Source of the DNA: Pseudolysinimonas_A sp039912695
Lineage (GTDB): Bacteria; Actinomycetota; Actinomycetes; Actinomycetales; Microbacteriaceae
Direction of reading: 5' to 3'
Length of the DNA stretch: 64,000 bases
Assembly: GCF_039912695.1 (NCBI RefSeq)
Contig: NZ_JBDSPJ010000014.1
Location: 62,001 to 126,000, forward strand
Shown here: piece by piece, positions 1-10,021 of the stretch
How the letters are laid out: every line of letters starts with the position of its first letter
How positions within the stretch are numbered: position 1 is the stretch's first letter
Program-made: the position numbers and the translations under genes
Notes under the pieces: generated by a model
What the model was told of the DNA's origin: nothing
Databases searched by the model: none
Seen by the model: only the letters and a program-made list of their open reading frames with translations

Positions 1-285
1 CAACGGAACGCGCGCGGCGAGCACGAGCATCACGAGGATGAAGTCCGAGCCGACCAGGCCGGTGATGATTCCGAGGCTGGTGACCCCAACCGCGGGGGTC
101 CCCCACAGCGCGGTGCCTCCGGTGGTCAGGAACAGCGCGATCGCGAGAGCGCCCGATGCCCAGAGCAGGGTGACCAGCAGATCCGACACTCGGGCCCGGT
201 GCGCGTAGCGGGTCGCACGCAGGGCAACAGCCGCCTGATCCGGGTGCTGAGCACTCCGGCGCGAAGCGAGCTGGGGGGCGGTCAT
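1..285 (-). CDS. Ferric-reductase-like membrane oxidoreductase, N-terminal part (runs off the window)
   Basis: Only the first 95 codons are present, read leftwards from an ATG at 285. The protein opens with a basic cytosolic stretch, then a hydrophobic helix around residues 36-54 and a second helix around 70-93 containing GLVGSDFILVMLVLAARVPL. That second segment resembles the first membrane helices of actinobacterial ferric reductase/ferredoxin-reductase family proteins, which pass electrons from NAD(P)H through FAD and membrane haem to an external acceptor. The haem histidines and the FAD/NAD domains would lie beyond position 1, so the call rests on resemblance of the N-terminus alone. Confidence 0.55.
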   Translation of the reverse strand, partial: MTAPQLASRRSAQHPDQAAVALRATRYAHRARVSDLLVTLLWASGALAIALFLTTGGTALWGTPAVGVTSLGIITGLVGSDFILVMLVLAARVPL

Positions 286-372
286 GGGCTCACAGTGCCG
301 ACGCCACCTGTACGCCAGCTATGAAATGTCGAGGAACGCGGCGTGTGAACATCCAAGGTTTGTCAAAGGCTC

Positions 373-1098
373 TTAGACCAGCCCGCTCGCTCCGAGCAGC
401 GTGCCGATCAGGTAGGTCGCCGCCAGCGCTAAGGCCCCCCCGATCACGACCCGCAGCGTGGCCCGAAGCTTGGGGCTGCCCCCGATCCAGGCGCTCGTCG
501 CGCCGGTGGCCCCGAGGGCGACGATGACGGCGACGAAAGTCACCGGCACCCGGATTTCGGGGGGCGGCAGCAGGATCGCCAGCATCGGCAGAATGGCGCC
601 GATCGTGAACGCAAGGGCCGACGCGGCGGCCGCCTGCCAGGGGCTCGCGACATCCTCTTGGCGGATGCCGAGTTCGGCTTCGAGGTGGGCCGCGAGCGCG
701 TCATGGGCGGTCAGCTCGAGCGCGACGCGCTCGGCGGTCTCCTCGCTCAACCCCTTGCCTCGGTACAGGGCGGTGAGTTCGGCGAGTTCCTCCTCGGGCA
801 TCTCAGCGAGTTCCCGCGTCTCTTTCGCGATGAGAGCGTGCTGACTGTCGCGCTGACTGCTGACCGAGACATACTCGCCCAGCGCCATCGAGATCGCACC
901 GCCGACCAGTCCGGCCGCACCCGCGGTGAGGATCGGCGCGAGCATCGGGGTTGCGCCCGCGACTCCCACGACGATGGCCGCGACCGACACGATCCCGTCG
1001 TTGGCGCCGAGCACGCCGGCACGCAACCAGTTGAGTCGGCTGGCGATCCCCGGTCCGTGCGGCTCGAGAGGATGCAACCCGGGGATGTCGGCGCTCAT
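373..1098 (-). CDS. VIT1/CCC1 family iron or manganese transporter
   Basis: A 241-residue membrane protein. The N-terminal segment with NWLRAGVLGANDGIVSVAAI is the family's first helix, and the second helix has the typical GAISMALGEYVSVSSQRD motif. A charged cytosolic stretch at about 90-150, rich in Glu, matches the metal-binding loop between helices 2 and 3 of VIT proteins. Three more hydrophobic segments follow. The family moves Fe2+ or Mn2+ across a membrane, in bacteria usually as an exporter. The start is the ATG at 1098; its ribosome-binding site is weak. It reads in the same direction as the reductase-like gene downstream, a plausible metal-related neighbour. Confidence 0.85.
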   Translation of the reverse strand: MSADIPGLHPLEPHGPGIASRLNWLRAGVLGANDGIVSVAAIVVGVAGATPMLAPILTAGAAGLVGGAISMALGEYVSVSSQRDSQHALIAKETRELAEMPEEELAELTALYRGKGLSEETAERVALELTAHDALAAHLEAELGIRQEDVASPWQAAAASALAFTIGAILPMLAILLPPPEIRVPVTFVAVIVALGATGATSAWIGGSPKLRATLRVVIGGALALAATYLIGTLLGASGLV

Positions 1099-1171
1099 CT
1101 TGCTATGACAGCACGACCGTCAGTCCGGCGCCAGCAAGGTCAGGCTGTGCTGACTGACGGATTCCCAACGA

Positions 1172-1200
1172 CGAAACCCCCGGGAATCCCAGGGGTTTCG
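1172..1200 (-). terminator. Terminator of the tRNA cluster
   Basis: A 9-bp perfect inverted repeat (CGAAACCCC at 1172-1180 and GGGGTTTCG at 1192-1200, 11-nt loop) sits six bases past the tRNA-Phe 3' end. On the minus strand it is followed by a short T-containing tail, so it likely ends tRNA transcription. Confidence 0.6.
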
Positions 1201-1205
1201 GTGGG

Positions 1206-1278
1206 TGGCTCCGACCGGCGTCGATCCGGTGACCTTCCGATTTTCAGTCGGACGCTCTACCAACTGAGCTACAGAGCC
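1206..1278 (-). tRNA. tRNA-Phe (anticodon GAA)
   Basis: The minus-strand sequence folds as a full cloverleaf: a 7-bp acceptor stem (GGCTCTG with CGGAGCC, one G-U pair), a GAA anticodon in the loop CTGAAAA, and a T-arm close to consensus (GATCGACGC in place of GTTCGANNC). The discriminator is A and CCA is not encoded. It is the last tRNA of a Glu-Asp-Phe cluster read leftwards. Confidence 0.95.
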
Positions 1279-1319
1279 TCGGGGGCCGACTCGTGATGAG
1301 ACGGTCCCCGATGTGGAAG

Positions 1320-1343
1320 AAGCCTTTCCTTGCGGAAAGGCTT
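1320..1343 (-). terminator. Hairpin between tRNA-Asp and tRNA-Phe
   Basis: A perfect 10-bp stem (AAGCCTTTCC at 1320-1329, GGAAAGGCTT at 1334-1343) with a four-base loop separates the two tRNA genes. It could be a partial terminator or a processing hairpin in the precursor; the tail after it on the minus strand is pyrimidine-rich (CTTCC). Confidence 0.45.
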
Positions 1344-1351
1344 CCACTCCG

Positions 1352-1425
1352 CGACCCTGACGGGACTTGAACCCGCGACCTCCGCCGTGACAGGGCGGCA
1401 CGCTAACCAGCTGCGCTACAGGGCC
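1352..1425 (-). tRNA. tRNA-Asp (anticodon GTC)
   Basis: The minus-strand sequence gives a cloverleaf with acceptor GGCCCTG paired to CAGGGTC, anticodon GTC in CTGTCAC, T-arm loop GTTCAAGTC and discriminator G. CCA is not encoded. It is the middle gene of the three-tRNA cluster. Confidence 0.95.
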
Positions 1426-1475
1426 ATGCATTTTAAGTTGTCGTGGTGCAGTGAAACGGTACTGCTTTGTCGATC

Positions 1476-1551
1476 TGGTGACCCCAACGGGATTCGAACC
1501 CGTGCTGCCGCCGTGAAAGGGCGGTGTCCTAGGCCACTAAACGATGGGGCC
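1476..1551 (-). tRNA. tRNA-Glu (anticodon TTC), CCA encoded
   Basis: The minus-strand cloverleaf has acceptor GGCCCCA paired with TGGGGTC, anticodon TTC in CTTTCAC and T-loop GTTCGAATC. The discriminator A at 1479 is followed by an encoded CCA (1476-1478), unlike its two neighbours. It is the first gene of the cluster; 1552-1794 upstream holds no gene that I can see. Confidence 0.95.
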
Positions 1552-1794
1552 CCTGGACGATCAAGTACAGCGCGAATCGCACAGCAACCGAGGGTCAAGC
1601 ATACGGTCTTCAGCCCGTCGAACGCCAATCCCGTCTGCCGTAGCTACGGGATGGTCGGCCGCGTGACACTCGCCGGATGAGCCGGGGTATCAGCTCCCGC
1701 GGGATTACGTTCAAGTGGCTGTTGAAACTTTTCTAACGGATGTTGTAGCTGGCACGACGGATTAATCCCGCCGGCTGGGGAAGATGGGGAAGCC

Positions 1795-3042
1795 ATGAGG
1801 CGACTGCGAGGCCGGGGGGCTGCGACTGCGGGGGCGCCGAGGGGCGTCGCGCGGTGGTTCCGGGTGATTGCCGGTGCCGTCGCACTCGCGTTGCTGCCGG
1901 TGCTCGCGCCGATGCCGGCATCCGCGCTGTCAGCCACCGACTACCCCAGTTGGCAAGACGTCATTGCTGCGCAGGCAAACGCCTCGTCGGCCAATAACCT
2001 CATCGCGTCGCTGAACGCGTCGCTCGGCGGGCTGCAAGATGAAGTAGACCGCACCAACGTCGACGCGAAGGCCAAGGGTCAGATCTACGCTGACGCGCAA
2101 CAGAAGTACGACGAGCAGAACCTCAAGACGCAGGCCCTGATCGATCAGACCACGGCGGCCCAGGCTGATGCCGACAAGGCGTACAAGGTCGCAGCCCAGG
2201 TGATCGCTGAGATGAGCAAGGGCGGCAGCGGCGACCTGACGCCACAGTTGCTGACCTCTCCCGGATCCCCCGACCTGCTGCTCAGCCGCCTCGAGATCAG
2301 CCGCGTGCTCGGCGAACGCTACGCAGACATGTATCAGCGGGCGCTCGAGCTGAAGAATCGAGCGAACGCGCTCGCCGACCAGGCCGAAGTCGCCAAGGCT
2401 CTCCTCGAAGAGCTCCGGGATGCAACCGCGAAAGCCCTCCAAGAGGCGACAGCTGCCGCGACCGCGGCCGCCGACAAGCTGAAGCAGACCCAGAGCGACA
2501 TCGTCGAAGTCTCCGCGCGGATCTCCTATCTGCAAGGCCTCAGCGCTTCGACAACCGCCGCCTACAACGAGGGACTCAAGGCCCAGTTCGGCGACGGCGC
2601 GGAGGGTGAGGTCAACTGGGACACCGGGTGGGCACGTCCGGTCGCCGGCCACATTACGAGCAACTTCGGGATGCGCGTCAACCCGGTCAGCCACATCTAC
2701 CAACTGCACACCGGCGTCGACCTCTCAGGACCGGGGTGCGGTGCGACCATTCGGGCCGCCCACGCGGGCACGGTGATCTATGCCGGGTGGGACGGCAGTT
2801 GGGGCAACTACATCGCGACCGACAACGGTGACGGCACCGGTAACGGCTACGCGCACATCGTGAACGGCGGTATCGGAGTCAGCATCGGGCAACACGTCGA
2901 CCCGGGACAGCCGATCGCCCGAGTCGGGTCGACGGGCCAGTCGACCGGATGCCACCTGCATTTCATTGTCCGCATCAACGGCAACCGTGATCTCACAGAT
3001 CCCGTTCCCTTTATGCGCAACCAGGGGATTACCCTCAACTAG
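1795..3042 (+). CDS. Secreted M23 metallopeptidase with N-terminal coiled coil
   Basis: A 415-residue exported peptidoglycan hydrolase. A signal peptide lies at about 22-45 (hydrophobic stretch ending MPASALS). Residues about 50-260 are Ala/Gln/Lys/Glu-rich coiled coil, and the LytM/M23 domain occupies about 278-410. The zinc ligands are visible: H305 and D309 in HTGVD, and the HLH pair at 387/389 in GCHLHF. A GGGGAAG element just upstream supports the ATG at 1795. The layout (coiled coil then M23) matches EnvC-like division hydrolases, which are held inactive by the coiled coil until released by FtsEX; that regulation is inference here. The next gene shares the same N-terminal half. Confidence 0.9.
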   Translation: MRRLRGRGAATAGAPRGVARWFRVIAGAVALALLPVLAPMPASALSATDYPSWQDVIAAQANASSANNLIASLNASLGGLQDEVDRTNVDAKAKGQIYADAQQKYDEQNLKTQALIDQTTAAQADADKAYKVAAQVIAEMSKGGSGDLTPQLLTSPGSPDLLLSRLEISRVLGERYADMYQRALELKNRANALADQAEVAKALLEELRDATAKALQEATAAATAAADKLKQTQSDIVEVSARISYLQGLSASTTAAYNEGLKAQFGDGAEGEVNWDTGWARPVAGHITSNFGMRVNPVSHIYQLHTGVDLSGPGCGATIRAAHAGTVIYAGWDGSWGNYIATDNGDGTGNGYAHIVNGGIGVSIGQHVDPGQPIARVGSTGQSTGCHLHFIVRINGNRDLTDPVPFMRNQGITLN

Positions 3043-3093
3043 TACGCAATTAGTACGACATCCGAACCGGGGGGTTCGGAGAGGGGTAACACA

Positions 3094-4347
3094 ATGGCCG
3101 ACAAGGGGCAGCGCCGACGGCGCGCGATCGCCGCAGGGGTTCCGGCGACGCTTCTGCTTGCGTTCGCGAATCCGACGCAAGCGATGGCACTGCAGCACGA
3201 CGACTACCCGAGTTGGGATGACGTCGAGCAGGCCCGACACAACGAGGCCGCCGCCTCCGCCAAGGTCGACGAGATCGAAGGCATCCTCGTTCGACTCGAA
3301 GCGGATGCCGCTGACCTGAACCGCACCGCCCAGGAGCGCGGCGAAGACTATGCGCTCGCCGCCACCGCACTCGACACCGCGAGTGTCAAGGTCGATCGAC
3401 TTAAGACTCAGGCGGATGCCGCCCAGAAGCGTGCCCATGAGTCCGAACAGCGGGTTGCCGTCCTGGTTGCTCAGTTGGCGCGTTCGGGTGGCGGCGACGT
3501 CACACTCGGCCTTCTGCTGGGCTCGACGACTGACACCGACAGCCTGCTCACGAAGCTGGGTATCGCCGACCGGTTGACGGTGACGTCTGCGGCACTTCTC
3601 GACCGAGCCGTCTACGACAAGAAGACGGCGGATGCCCTCGCCACCGACGCCCGGGTCGCGCAACGTGAACGTGAACGCCTCGCTGGGGAGGCCCAGACCG
3701 CGCTCGACTCGGCCCAGGCTGCCGCGACCGATGCCCAGGCGAAGGCTGACGCGCAGCGCGCCGACATCGACCGGATGTACGCCCAGCTGGCGACTCTCAA
3801 GGGAACATCCGCCGCGCTGGAGCGTGAGTACTACGAGGGAATCTCGACCCCGCCCACGAACCCGCCTCCGTCTCCCTCGCCCTCGGACACGTCGTCCCCC
3901 TCGCCGTCCCCGTCACCATCGACACCCACCCCGCCAACGCCACCGACTCCGTCGTCGAGCGCTGTCGAGATGGCGATCAGTTATGCCACCGCGCAACTCG
4001 GCGAACGCTACGTGCTGGGGGGGATGGGCCCCAACGTCTGGGATTGCTCGGGGCTCACCAAGGCGAGTTACGCCGCGGCCGGCGTCTACATCGGCACCCA
4101 CTCGTCGACCGATCAGTACAACTACATGGCGGCGCAAGGTCGGCTGGTGCCGATCTCGCAGATGCAGCGGGGTGATCTGCTGTACTACTCCGACGGTGGT
4201 TCGGCCTCGGTTGCCCGTAAATATCACGTCACGATCTACCTCGGCGGCGGCAAGATGATCGAGGCGCCGAACCCGACAACGGTCGTGCGGATCGTCAACG
4301 TTCGCTACGGAGATCTGGTTCCCTACGCAGGCCGGCCCACCGGCTGA
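3094..4347 (+). CDS. Secreted NlpC/P60 endopeptidase with N-terminal coiled coil
   Basis: A 417-residue exported hydrolase. A signal peptide (about residues 8-32) is followed by a coiled coil (about 35-250), a Pro/Ser/Thr linker (about 253-287) and a C-terminal NlpC/P60 domain with catalytic C318 in WDCSGL and H378 in KYHVTIYLG. Such enzymes cut D-Glu-to-mDAP (or equivalent) bonds in stem peptides. The architecture resembles mycobacterial RipC-type proteins. A purine-rich GGAGAGGGG ribosome site precedes the ATG. The gene follows the M23 gene by 51 bp and its N-terminal half is homologous to it (DYPSW, then SGGGDVT, then a late Tyr-x-x-Gly), so the pair looks like a duplication with swapped catalytic domains. 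Confidence 0.9.
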   Translation: MADKGQRRRRAIAAGVPATLLLAFANPTQAMALQHDDYPSWDDVEQARHNEAAASAKVDEIEGILVRLEADAADLNRTAQERGEDYALAATALDTASVKVDRLKTQADAAQKRAHESEQRVAVLVAQLARSGGGDVTLGLLLGSTTDTDSLLTKLGIADRLTVTSAALLDRAVYDKKTADALATDARVAQRERERLAGEAQTALDSAQAAATDAQAKADAQRADIDRMYAQLATLKGTSAALEREYYEGISTPPTNPPPSPSPSDTSSPSPSPSPSTPTPPTPPTPSSSAVEMAISYATAQLGERYVLGGMGPNVWDCSGLTKASYAAAGVYIGTHSSTDQYNYMAAQGRLVPISQMQRGDLLYYSDGGSASVARKYHVTIYLGGGKMIEAPNPTTVVRIVNVRYGDLVPYAGRPTG

Positions 4348-4359
4348 CACAATCAGAGC

Positions 4360-5127
4360 ATGCGCCTGCCGTCGATCATCCCCGCCGCTGGTCTCGTGCT
4401 GCTGCTGGCTGGCTGCGGCGCCGGTGGTATTGCCACGCCGACCGGTACCGCGACTGAGACCGCGTCGCCGACTCCCTCGGCCACACCGACGACTGAGCCA
4501 ACCCAACCACCGACGACCGTGACCCCATTTCCCTCGGGTGCATTCCTTCAGGTATCGGTGACAGCGTCGGTGGGCGACTCCGAGCTGCACCTAGTCCTGA
4601 CTTTCGACCGCCCGGTCGTGGCCGCCGATTCGCAGGCCAAGTTCGACGCGATCCTCAGGGCGTGCCCGCGCGCGATCTCATCTCAGCTGGAGAACAACGC
4701 CGGATTTGAACCGACCGGCGTGGTCCTCTCCCGGATGACTGCCGTCGGAACGCTGCCCGCGGGCACCTCCTACGAGGTGTCGGCCGGGGGAGTCATCGCA
4801 ACGATCGGCGAAGGCATCGGGGTCGCGGCACCCAACGACCCGCCCGCCGGCTTCGGGTGTTCATCCACGATTGTGAGCGGCTCGGACGGTGCGACCTTCG
4901 CGAGTCTGCTTCTGGGAACACCGGCAGGCATCGACCGTGAAGATCTTGAGAACGCCCTCGCCAAGGGCGTCTTTGGATTCCAGGCCGACGGCGACTCGGC
5001 GCACAAGATCGTCTGGCGTGACTGCGTCGTCCAGCTCGGGTCGCTCGCGAAACGTCTTTCGACGACGTGGACTCAGCCGGGCGACTGGGGCAATGGGTGC
5101 CAGATCGGCTACGCCGGCGGGGTCTGA
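4360..5127 (+). CDS. Predicted lipoprotein of unknown function
   Basis: A 255-residue protein with a lipobox, LLAGC, at about 15-19, so it should be diacylated by Lgt (gene at 42.4 kb) and anchored outside the membrane. A Thr/Pro-rich linker follows (about 25-55), then a globular part with several cysteines that may form disulfides. I recognise no family. It lies 12 bp after the NlpC/P60 gene in the same direction, so it may be transcribed with the two wall hydrolases and act at the cell envelope. Confidence 0.75.
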   Translation: MRLPSIIPAAGLVLLLAGCGAGGIATPTGTATETASPTPSATPTTEPTQPPTTVTPFPSGAFLQVSVTASVGDSELHLVLTFDRPVVAADSQAKFDAILRACPRAISSQLENNAGFEPTGVVLSRMTAVGTLPAGTSYEVSAGGVIATIGEGIGVAAPNDPPAGFGCSSTIVSGSDGATFASLLLGTPAGIDREDLENALAKGVFGFQADGDSAHKIVWRDCVVQLGSLAKRLSTTWTQPGDWGNGCQIGYAGGV

Positions 5128-5162
5128 GACCGCACCTCAGACCCGAGCGTCAGACCTGCACT

Positions 5163-5657
5163 TCAGTGTGACGCGGGCGGCACGTAGGCCTCGAAGCCGG
5201 CCTTAAGTGTGGCTTCGGCTTCGGCGGCGTCGCCCCAGCCTTCGGTCTTGACCCACTTGCCGGGTTCGAGATCCTTGTAGTGCTCGAAGAAGTGCTCAAT
5301 CTCTTTGCGCGTGAATTCCGGGATGTCGTTGAGGTCCTGGATCCAGTCCCAGCGCGGATCCTTCGCGGGCACGGCGATCACCTTCGCGTCGCTGCCGCCA
5401 TCATCGGTCATGTTGAAGACACCGACCGGTCGTACGTCGATCGCGATTCCGGGGAACAGCTCGGCCTCGAGCAACACGAGCACATCCACCGGGTCGCCGT
5501 CGAGGCCGAGGGTGTTCTCGAAGAAGCCGTAATTCGTCGGGTAGCCGAATGCGGTGTACAGGTACCGGTCGTAGGTGACGCGACCGGTCTCGTGGTCGAC
5601 CTCGTACTTGACGCGGCTTCCCTTGGGGATCTCGATGATTGCGGTGTACGTGGCCAT
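5163..5657 (-). CDS. ppa: Inorganic pyrophosphatase (family I)
   Basis: A 164-residue soluble enzyme that hydrolyses pyrophosphate to phosphate and so pulls biosynthetic reactions forward. The family signature GDPVDVLVLLE is present, together with the substrate-pocket segments KVKYEVD-like (SRVKYEVDHETG), YPTNYGF and the downstream KDPRW and HFFEHYKDLEPGKWVK elements. The length is normal for bacterial family I enzymes. It is convergent with the lipoprotein gene and divergent from tilS, whose ATG lies only 50 bp away. Confidence 0.96.
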   Translation of the reverse strand: MATYTAIIEIPKGSRVKYEVDHETGRVTYDRYLYTAFGYPTNYGFFENTLGLDGDPVDVLVLLEAELFPGIAIDVRPVGVFNMTDDGGSDAKVIAVPAKDPRWDWIQDLNDIPEFTRKEIEHFFEHYKDLEPGKWVKTEGWGDAAEAEATLKAGFEAYVPPASH

Positions 5658-5707
5658 GATCGAAAGTCTCCTGAGGGTTCGAGTGCGTGCGCCGTTAAGG
5701 TTAGCCG

Positions 5708-6697
5708 ATGCCTTCTTCCGGGCCCCGCCCTCGACTGACCCCGGAGATCGCGGATGTGCGCAGGGCCGTGCGGGGAACGTTGCCGACCTGGGGGTTGGTT
5801 CTCGTTGCGCTGAGCGGCGGTCCCGACTCGCTCGCTCTCGCGGCGGCCGTCGCGTTCGAGGGTCCTCGGGCCGGGCTGAGAGCCGGTGCGCTGATCGTCG
5901 ATCATCAGCTGCAGACCGGATCGGATGCTGTGGCCGAGCAGGCGGCGAAAACGGCGGCAGCGCTCGGGCTCGACCCCGTTCGCGTGGTGCGGGTCACCGT
6001 CTCAGGCTCGGGTGGCCCGGAGGCGTCGGCCCGCGCGGCTCGGTATTCAGCACTCTCCTCGGTGGCAGTTGAGCTAGGTGCTGCCGCGGTGTTCCTCGGC
6101 CACACCCTCGACGATCAGGCCGAGACCGTGCTGTTGGGGTTGGCGCGAGGAAGCGGGTCGGGCAGCCTGCAGGGAATGGCATCCGTTTCGGGGATCTATC
6201 GGCGGCCGCTGCTCGGCATTCGACGGTCGACGACGGTGCAGGCCTGTGCCGACGCGGGGCTTGAACCGTGGTCGGATCCGCACAACGACGACCCGGCCTA
6301 CACCCGGGTGCGAGTGCGGAGGAACGTGTTGCCCGTGCTCGAAGCAGAACTCGGGCCGGGAGTGGCGGAAGCGCTGGCTCGCACCGCCGAGCAGGCCCGG
6401 GAAGATGCGGAGGCACTCGAAGCTTTCGCCGAAGAAGTAGCCGAGGACCTGGCAGAGCACATCGAGGCGGGCATCTCGCTGCCGGTGTCGGCGCTCGCCG
6501 CGAACCCACCCGCACTGCGTCAACGCCTGGTGCGGTTCGCCGTGCACAGCGAGTTCGGGGTCGCGCTCAGTCGAGTCCAGACCCTCGAGGTGTGCCGCCT
6601 GGTTACCGACTGGCACGGCCAGAAAGGCGTCGACCTACCCGGCGTTAGGGTGGTCAGGCGGAACGGGCTGCTGGAGTTCCGCGCCCACGATTTTTAG
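5708..6697 (+). CDS. tilS: tRNA(Ile)-lysidine synthetase
   Basis: A 329-residue ATP-dependent enzyme that changes C34 of the CAT-anticodon tRNA-Ile to lysidine, so that it reads AUA. The N-type ATP pyrophosphatase P-loop SGGPDS lies at residues 36-41. The conserved HTLDDQAETVLL and the WSDPHNDD-(x)-YTRVRVRRNVLP stretch, both diagnostic for TilS, follow. It is somewhat shorter than the E. coli enzyme and has a reduced C-terminal region, as is usual in actinobacteria. It is followed by hpt and ftsH, a common bacterial order. Confidence 0.95.
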   Translation: MPSSGPRPRLTPEIADVRRAVRGTLPTWGLVLVALSGGPDSLALAAAVAFEGPRAGLRAGALIVDHQLQTGSDAVAEQAAKTAAALGLDPVRVVRVTVSGSGGPEASARAARYSALSSVAVELGAAAVFLGHTLDDQAETVLLGLARGSGSGSLQGMASVSGIYRRPLLGIRRSTTVQACADAGLEPWSDPHNDDPAYTRVRVRRNVLPVLEAELGPGVAEALARTAEQAREDAEALEAFAEEVAEDLAEHIEAGISLPVSALAANPPALRQRLVRFAVHSEFGVALSRVQTLEVCRLVTDWHGQKGVDLPGVRVVRRNGLLEFRAHDF

Positions 6698-6722
6698 GCA
6701 GCTGAGACGAGACCGGACGGGG

Positions 6723-7280
6723 ATGCCGATGGACAGCACTGATGTCGAGGGCGACCTCACCGAGGTGCTCTTCACCGAAGCCCAAATCCACGGTCGAATC
6801 GCGGACCTGTGCCGCCAGATCGAAGTCGACTACTCGGGTCGAGACCTCTTGCTCGTCGGCGTGCTCAAGGGTGCCGTGATGGTGATGGCCGACCTCGCGC
6901 GCGAGCTCAAGCGTGACGTCGAGATGGACTGGATGGCGACGTCGTCGTACGGCACCGGCACGGCGTCGAGCGGCGTGGTTCGCATCGTGAAAGACCTCGA
7001 CGCCGACATCTCGGGGCGCCACGTGCTCATCGTCGAAGATGTCGTCGATTCGGGGCTCACCCTCGCCTGGCTGCGCTCCAACCTCGAGAGCCGGGGACCG
7101 GCATCCCTCGAGATCTGTGCGCTGCTGCGCAAGCCTGACGCCGCAAAGGTCGACGTCGACGTTCGCTACGTCGGGTACGAGATTCCCAACGTGTTTGTGG
7201 TGGGCTACGGGCTCGACTACGCCGAGCGTTTTCGCAACCTGAGGTCGATTGGCGTTCTGGCTCCGCACGTGTACTCGTAG
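6723..7280 (+). CDS. hpt: Hypoxanthine(-guanine) phosphoribosyltransferase
   Basis: A 185-residue purine salvage enzyme that makes IMP/GMP from hypoxanthine/guanine and PRPP. The PRPP-binding loop VLIVEDVVDSGLTL and the early VGVLKGAVMVMADL motif are clear. The ATG at 6723 (MPMDSTDVEGDL) could be replaced by the ATG two codons later without affecting the domain. It lies 25 bp after tilS and 141 bp before ftsH, in the conserved tilS-hpt-ftsH order. Confidence 0.95.
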   Translation: MPMDSTDVEGDLTEVLFTEAQIHGRIADLCRQIEVDYSGRDLLLVGVLKGAVMVMADLARELKRDVEMDWMATSSYGTGTASSGVVRIVKDLDADISGRHVLIVEDVVDSGLTLAWLRSNLESRGPASLEICALLRKPDAAKVDVDVRYVGYEIPNVFVVGYGLDYAERFRNLRSIGVLAPHVYS

Positions 7281-7291
7281 CGCGTTGGGTT

Positions 7292-7314
7292 CCGACGCCC
7301 GGGACGGGTGTCGG
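7292..7314 (+). terminator. Hairpin after hpt
   Basis: CCGACGCCC (7292-7300) pairs with GGGTGTCGG (7306-7314), with one G-U pair and a 5-nt loop. A second GNRA-type hairpin (GGCGC-GAAA-GCGCC, 7333-7346) follows. There is no T-run, so termination strength is uncertain, but two hairpins between hpt and ftsH suggest a transcript boundary. Confidence 0.45.
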
Positions 7315-7421
7315 CGCTGGGACCGCGGCGGCGGCGCGAAAGCGCCCCCGCTCCTAGCGAAGTCCGCGCGGAGCGAACATCCGGGCGGCGCCCAGTAATA
7401 GGGCGATAACCTGGCTGTCTC

Positions 7422-9440
<2,019 letters not shown>

Positions 9441-9445
9441 CCGGC

Positions 9446-10021
9446 ATGACCGTCGACCGGGGCCGCGTCGAAGCAGCCGTGGCCGAGCTGCTCGCGGCCA
9501 TCGGCGAGGACTCGACGCGTCCGGGTCTCGTCGATACCCCGCGTCGAGTCGCCGAGGCCTACGGCGAATACTTCGCCGGCGTGGGCGTTGACGCCGTCGA
9601 GATCCTGCGCGCGGGCAAGGATGCGGCTGCCGCCGACGAGCGCGGTGAACTGGTTCTGATCCGCGACCTCGAGTTTCGCTCGATGTGCGAGCACCACCTG
9701 CTGCCCTTCCGCGGCGTCGCGCACGTCGCCTACGTGCCCAACGAGAAGCTGGTGGGACTTGGCCGCATCGCGAGCGTCGTCGAGACCCTTGCCGCGCGGC
9801 CGCAACTGCAAGAGCGCCTGACCGAGCAGATTGCCGACGCAATGGAGGCAGGGCTCGCTCCGCTCGGGGTGCTTGTCGTGCTCGATGCGCAGCACGACTG
9901 CGTGGCCGCCCGTGGTCCGCGGCAGATTCGGTCGACGACCGTGACGGTCGCGAGCCGCGGAGCGCTCACCGATCCGCTCGCGCGGGCCGAAGCGATGGTT
10001 CTGATCGGTGCCGTCGAGTGA
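9446..10021 (+). CDS. folE: GTP cyclohydrolase I
   Basis: A 191-residue enzyme that converts GTP to 7,8-dihydroneopterin triphosphate, the first step of folate synthesis. The zinc and active-site motif MCEHHLLPF and the late DCVAARGPRQ stretch, carrying the second zinc cysteine, are present. It starts 5 bp after the ftsH stop and its own stop overlaps the folP start (GTGA), so the folate genes appear to be one translationally coupled unit downstream of ftsH. Confidence 0.96.
   Translation: MTVDRGRVEAAVAELLAAIGEDSTRPGLVDTPRRVAEAYGEYFAGVGVDAVEILRAGKDAAAADERGELVLIRDLEFRSMCEHHLLPFRGVAHVAYVPNEKLVGLGRIASVVETLAARPQLQERLTEQIADAMEAGLAPLGVLVVLDAQHDCVAARGPRQIRSTTVTVASRGALTDPLARAEAMVLIGAVE

Noticed and set aside
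1556..1794. ydaO-type (c-di-AMP) riboswitch before the wall hydrolase genes
   Set aside because: Expected by analogy with other actinobacteria, but I could not find its conserved core; nothing beyond possible promoter boxes is visible.
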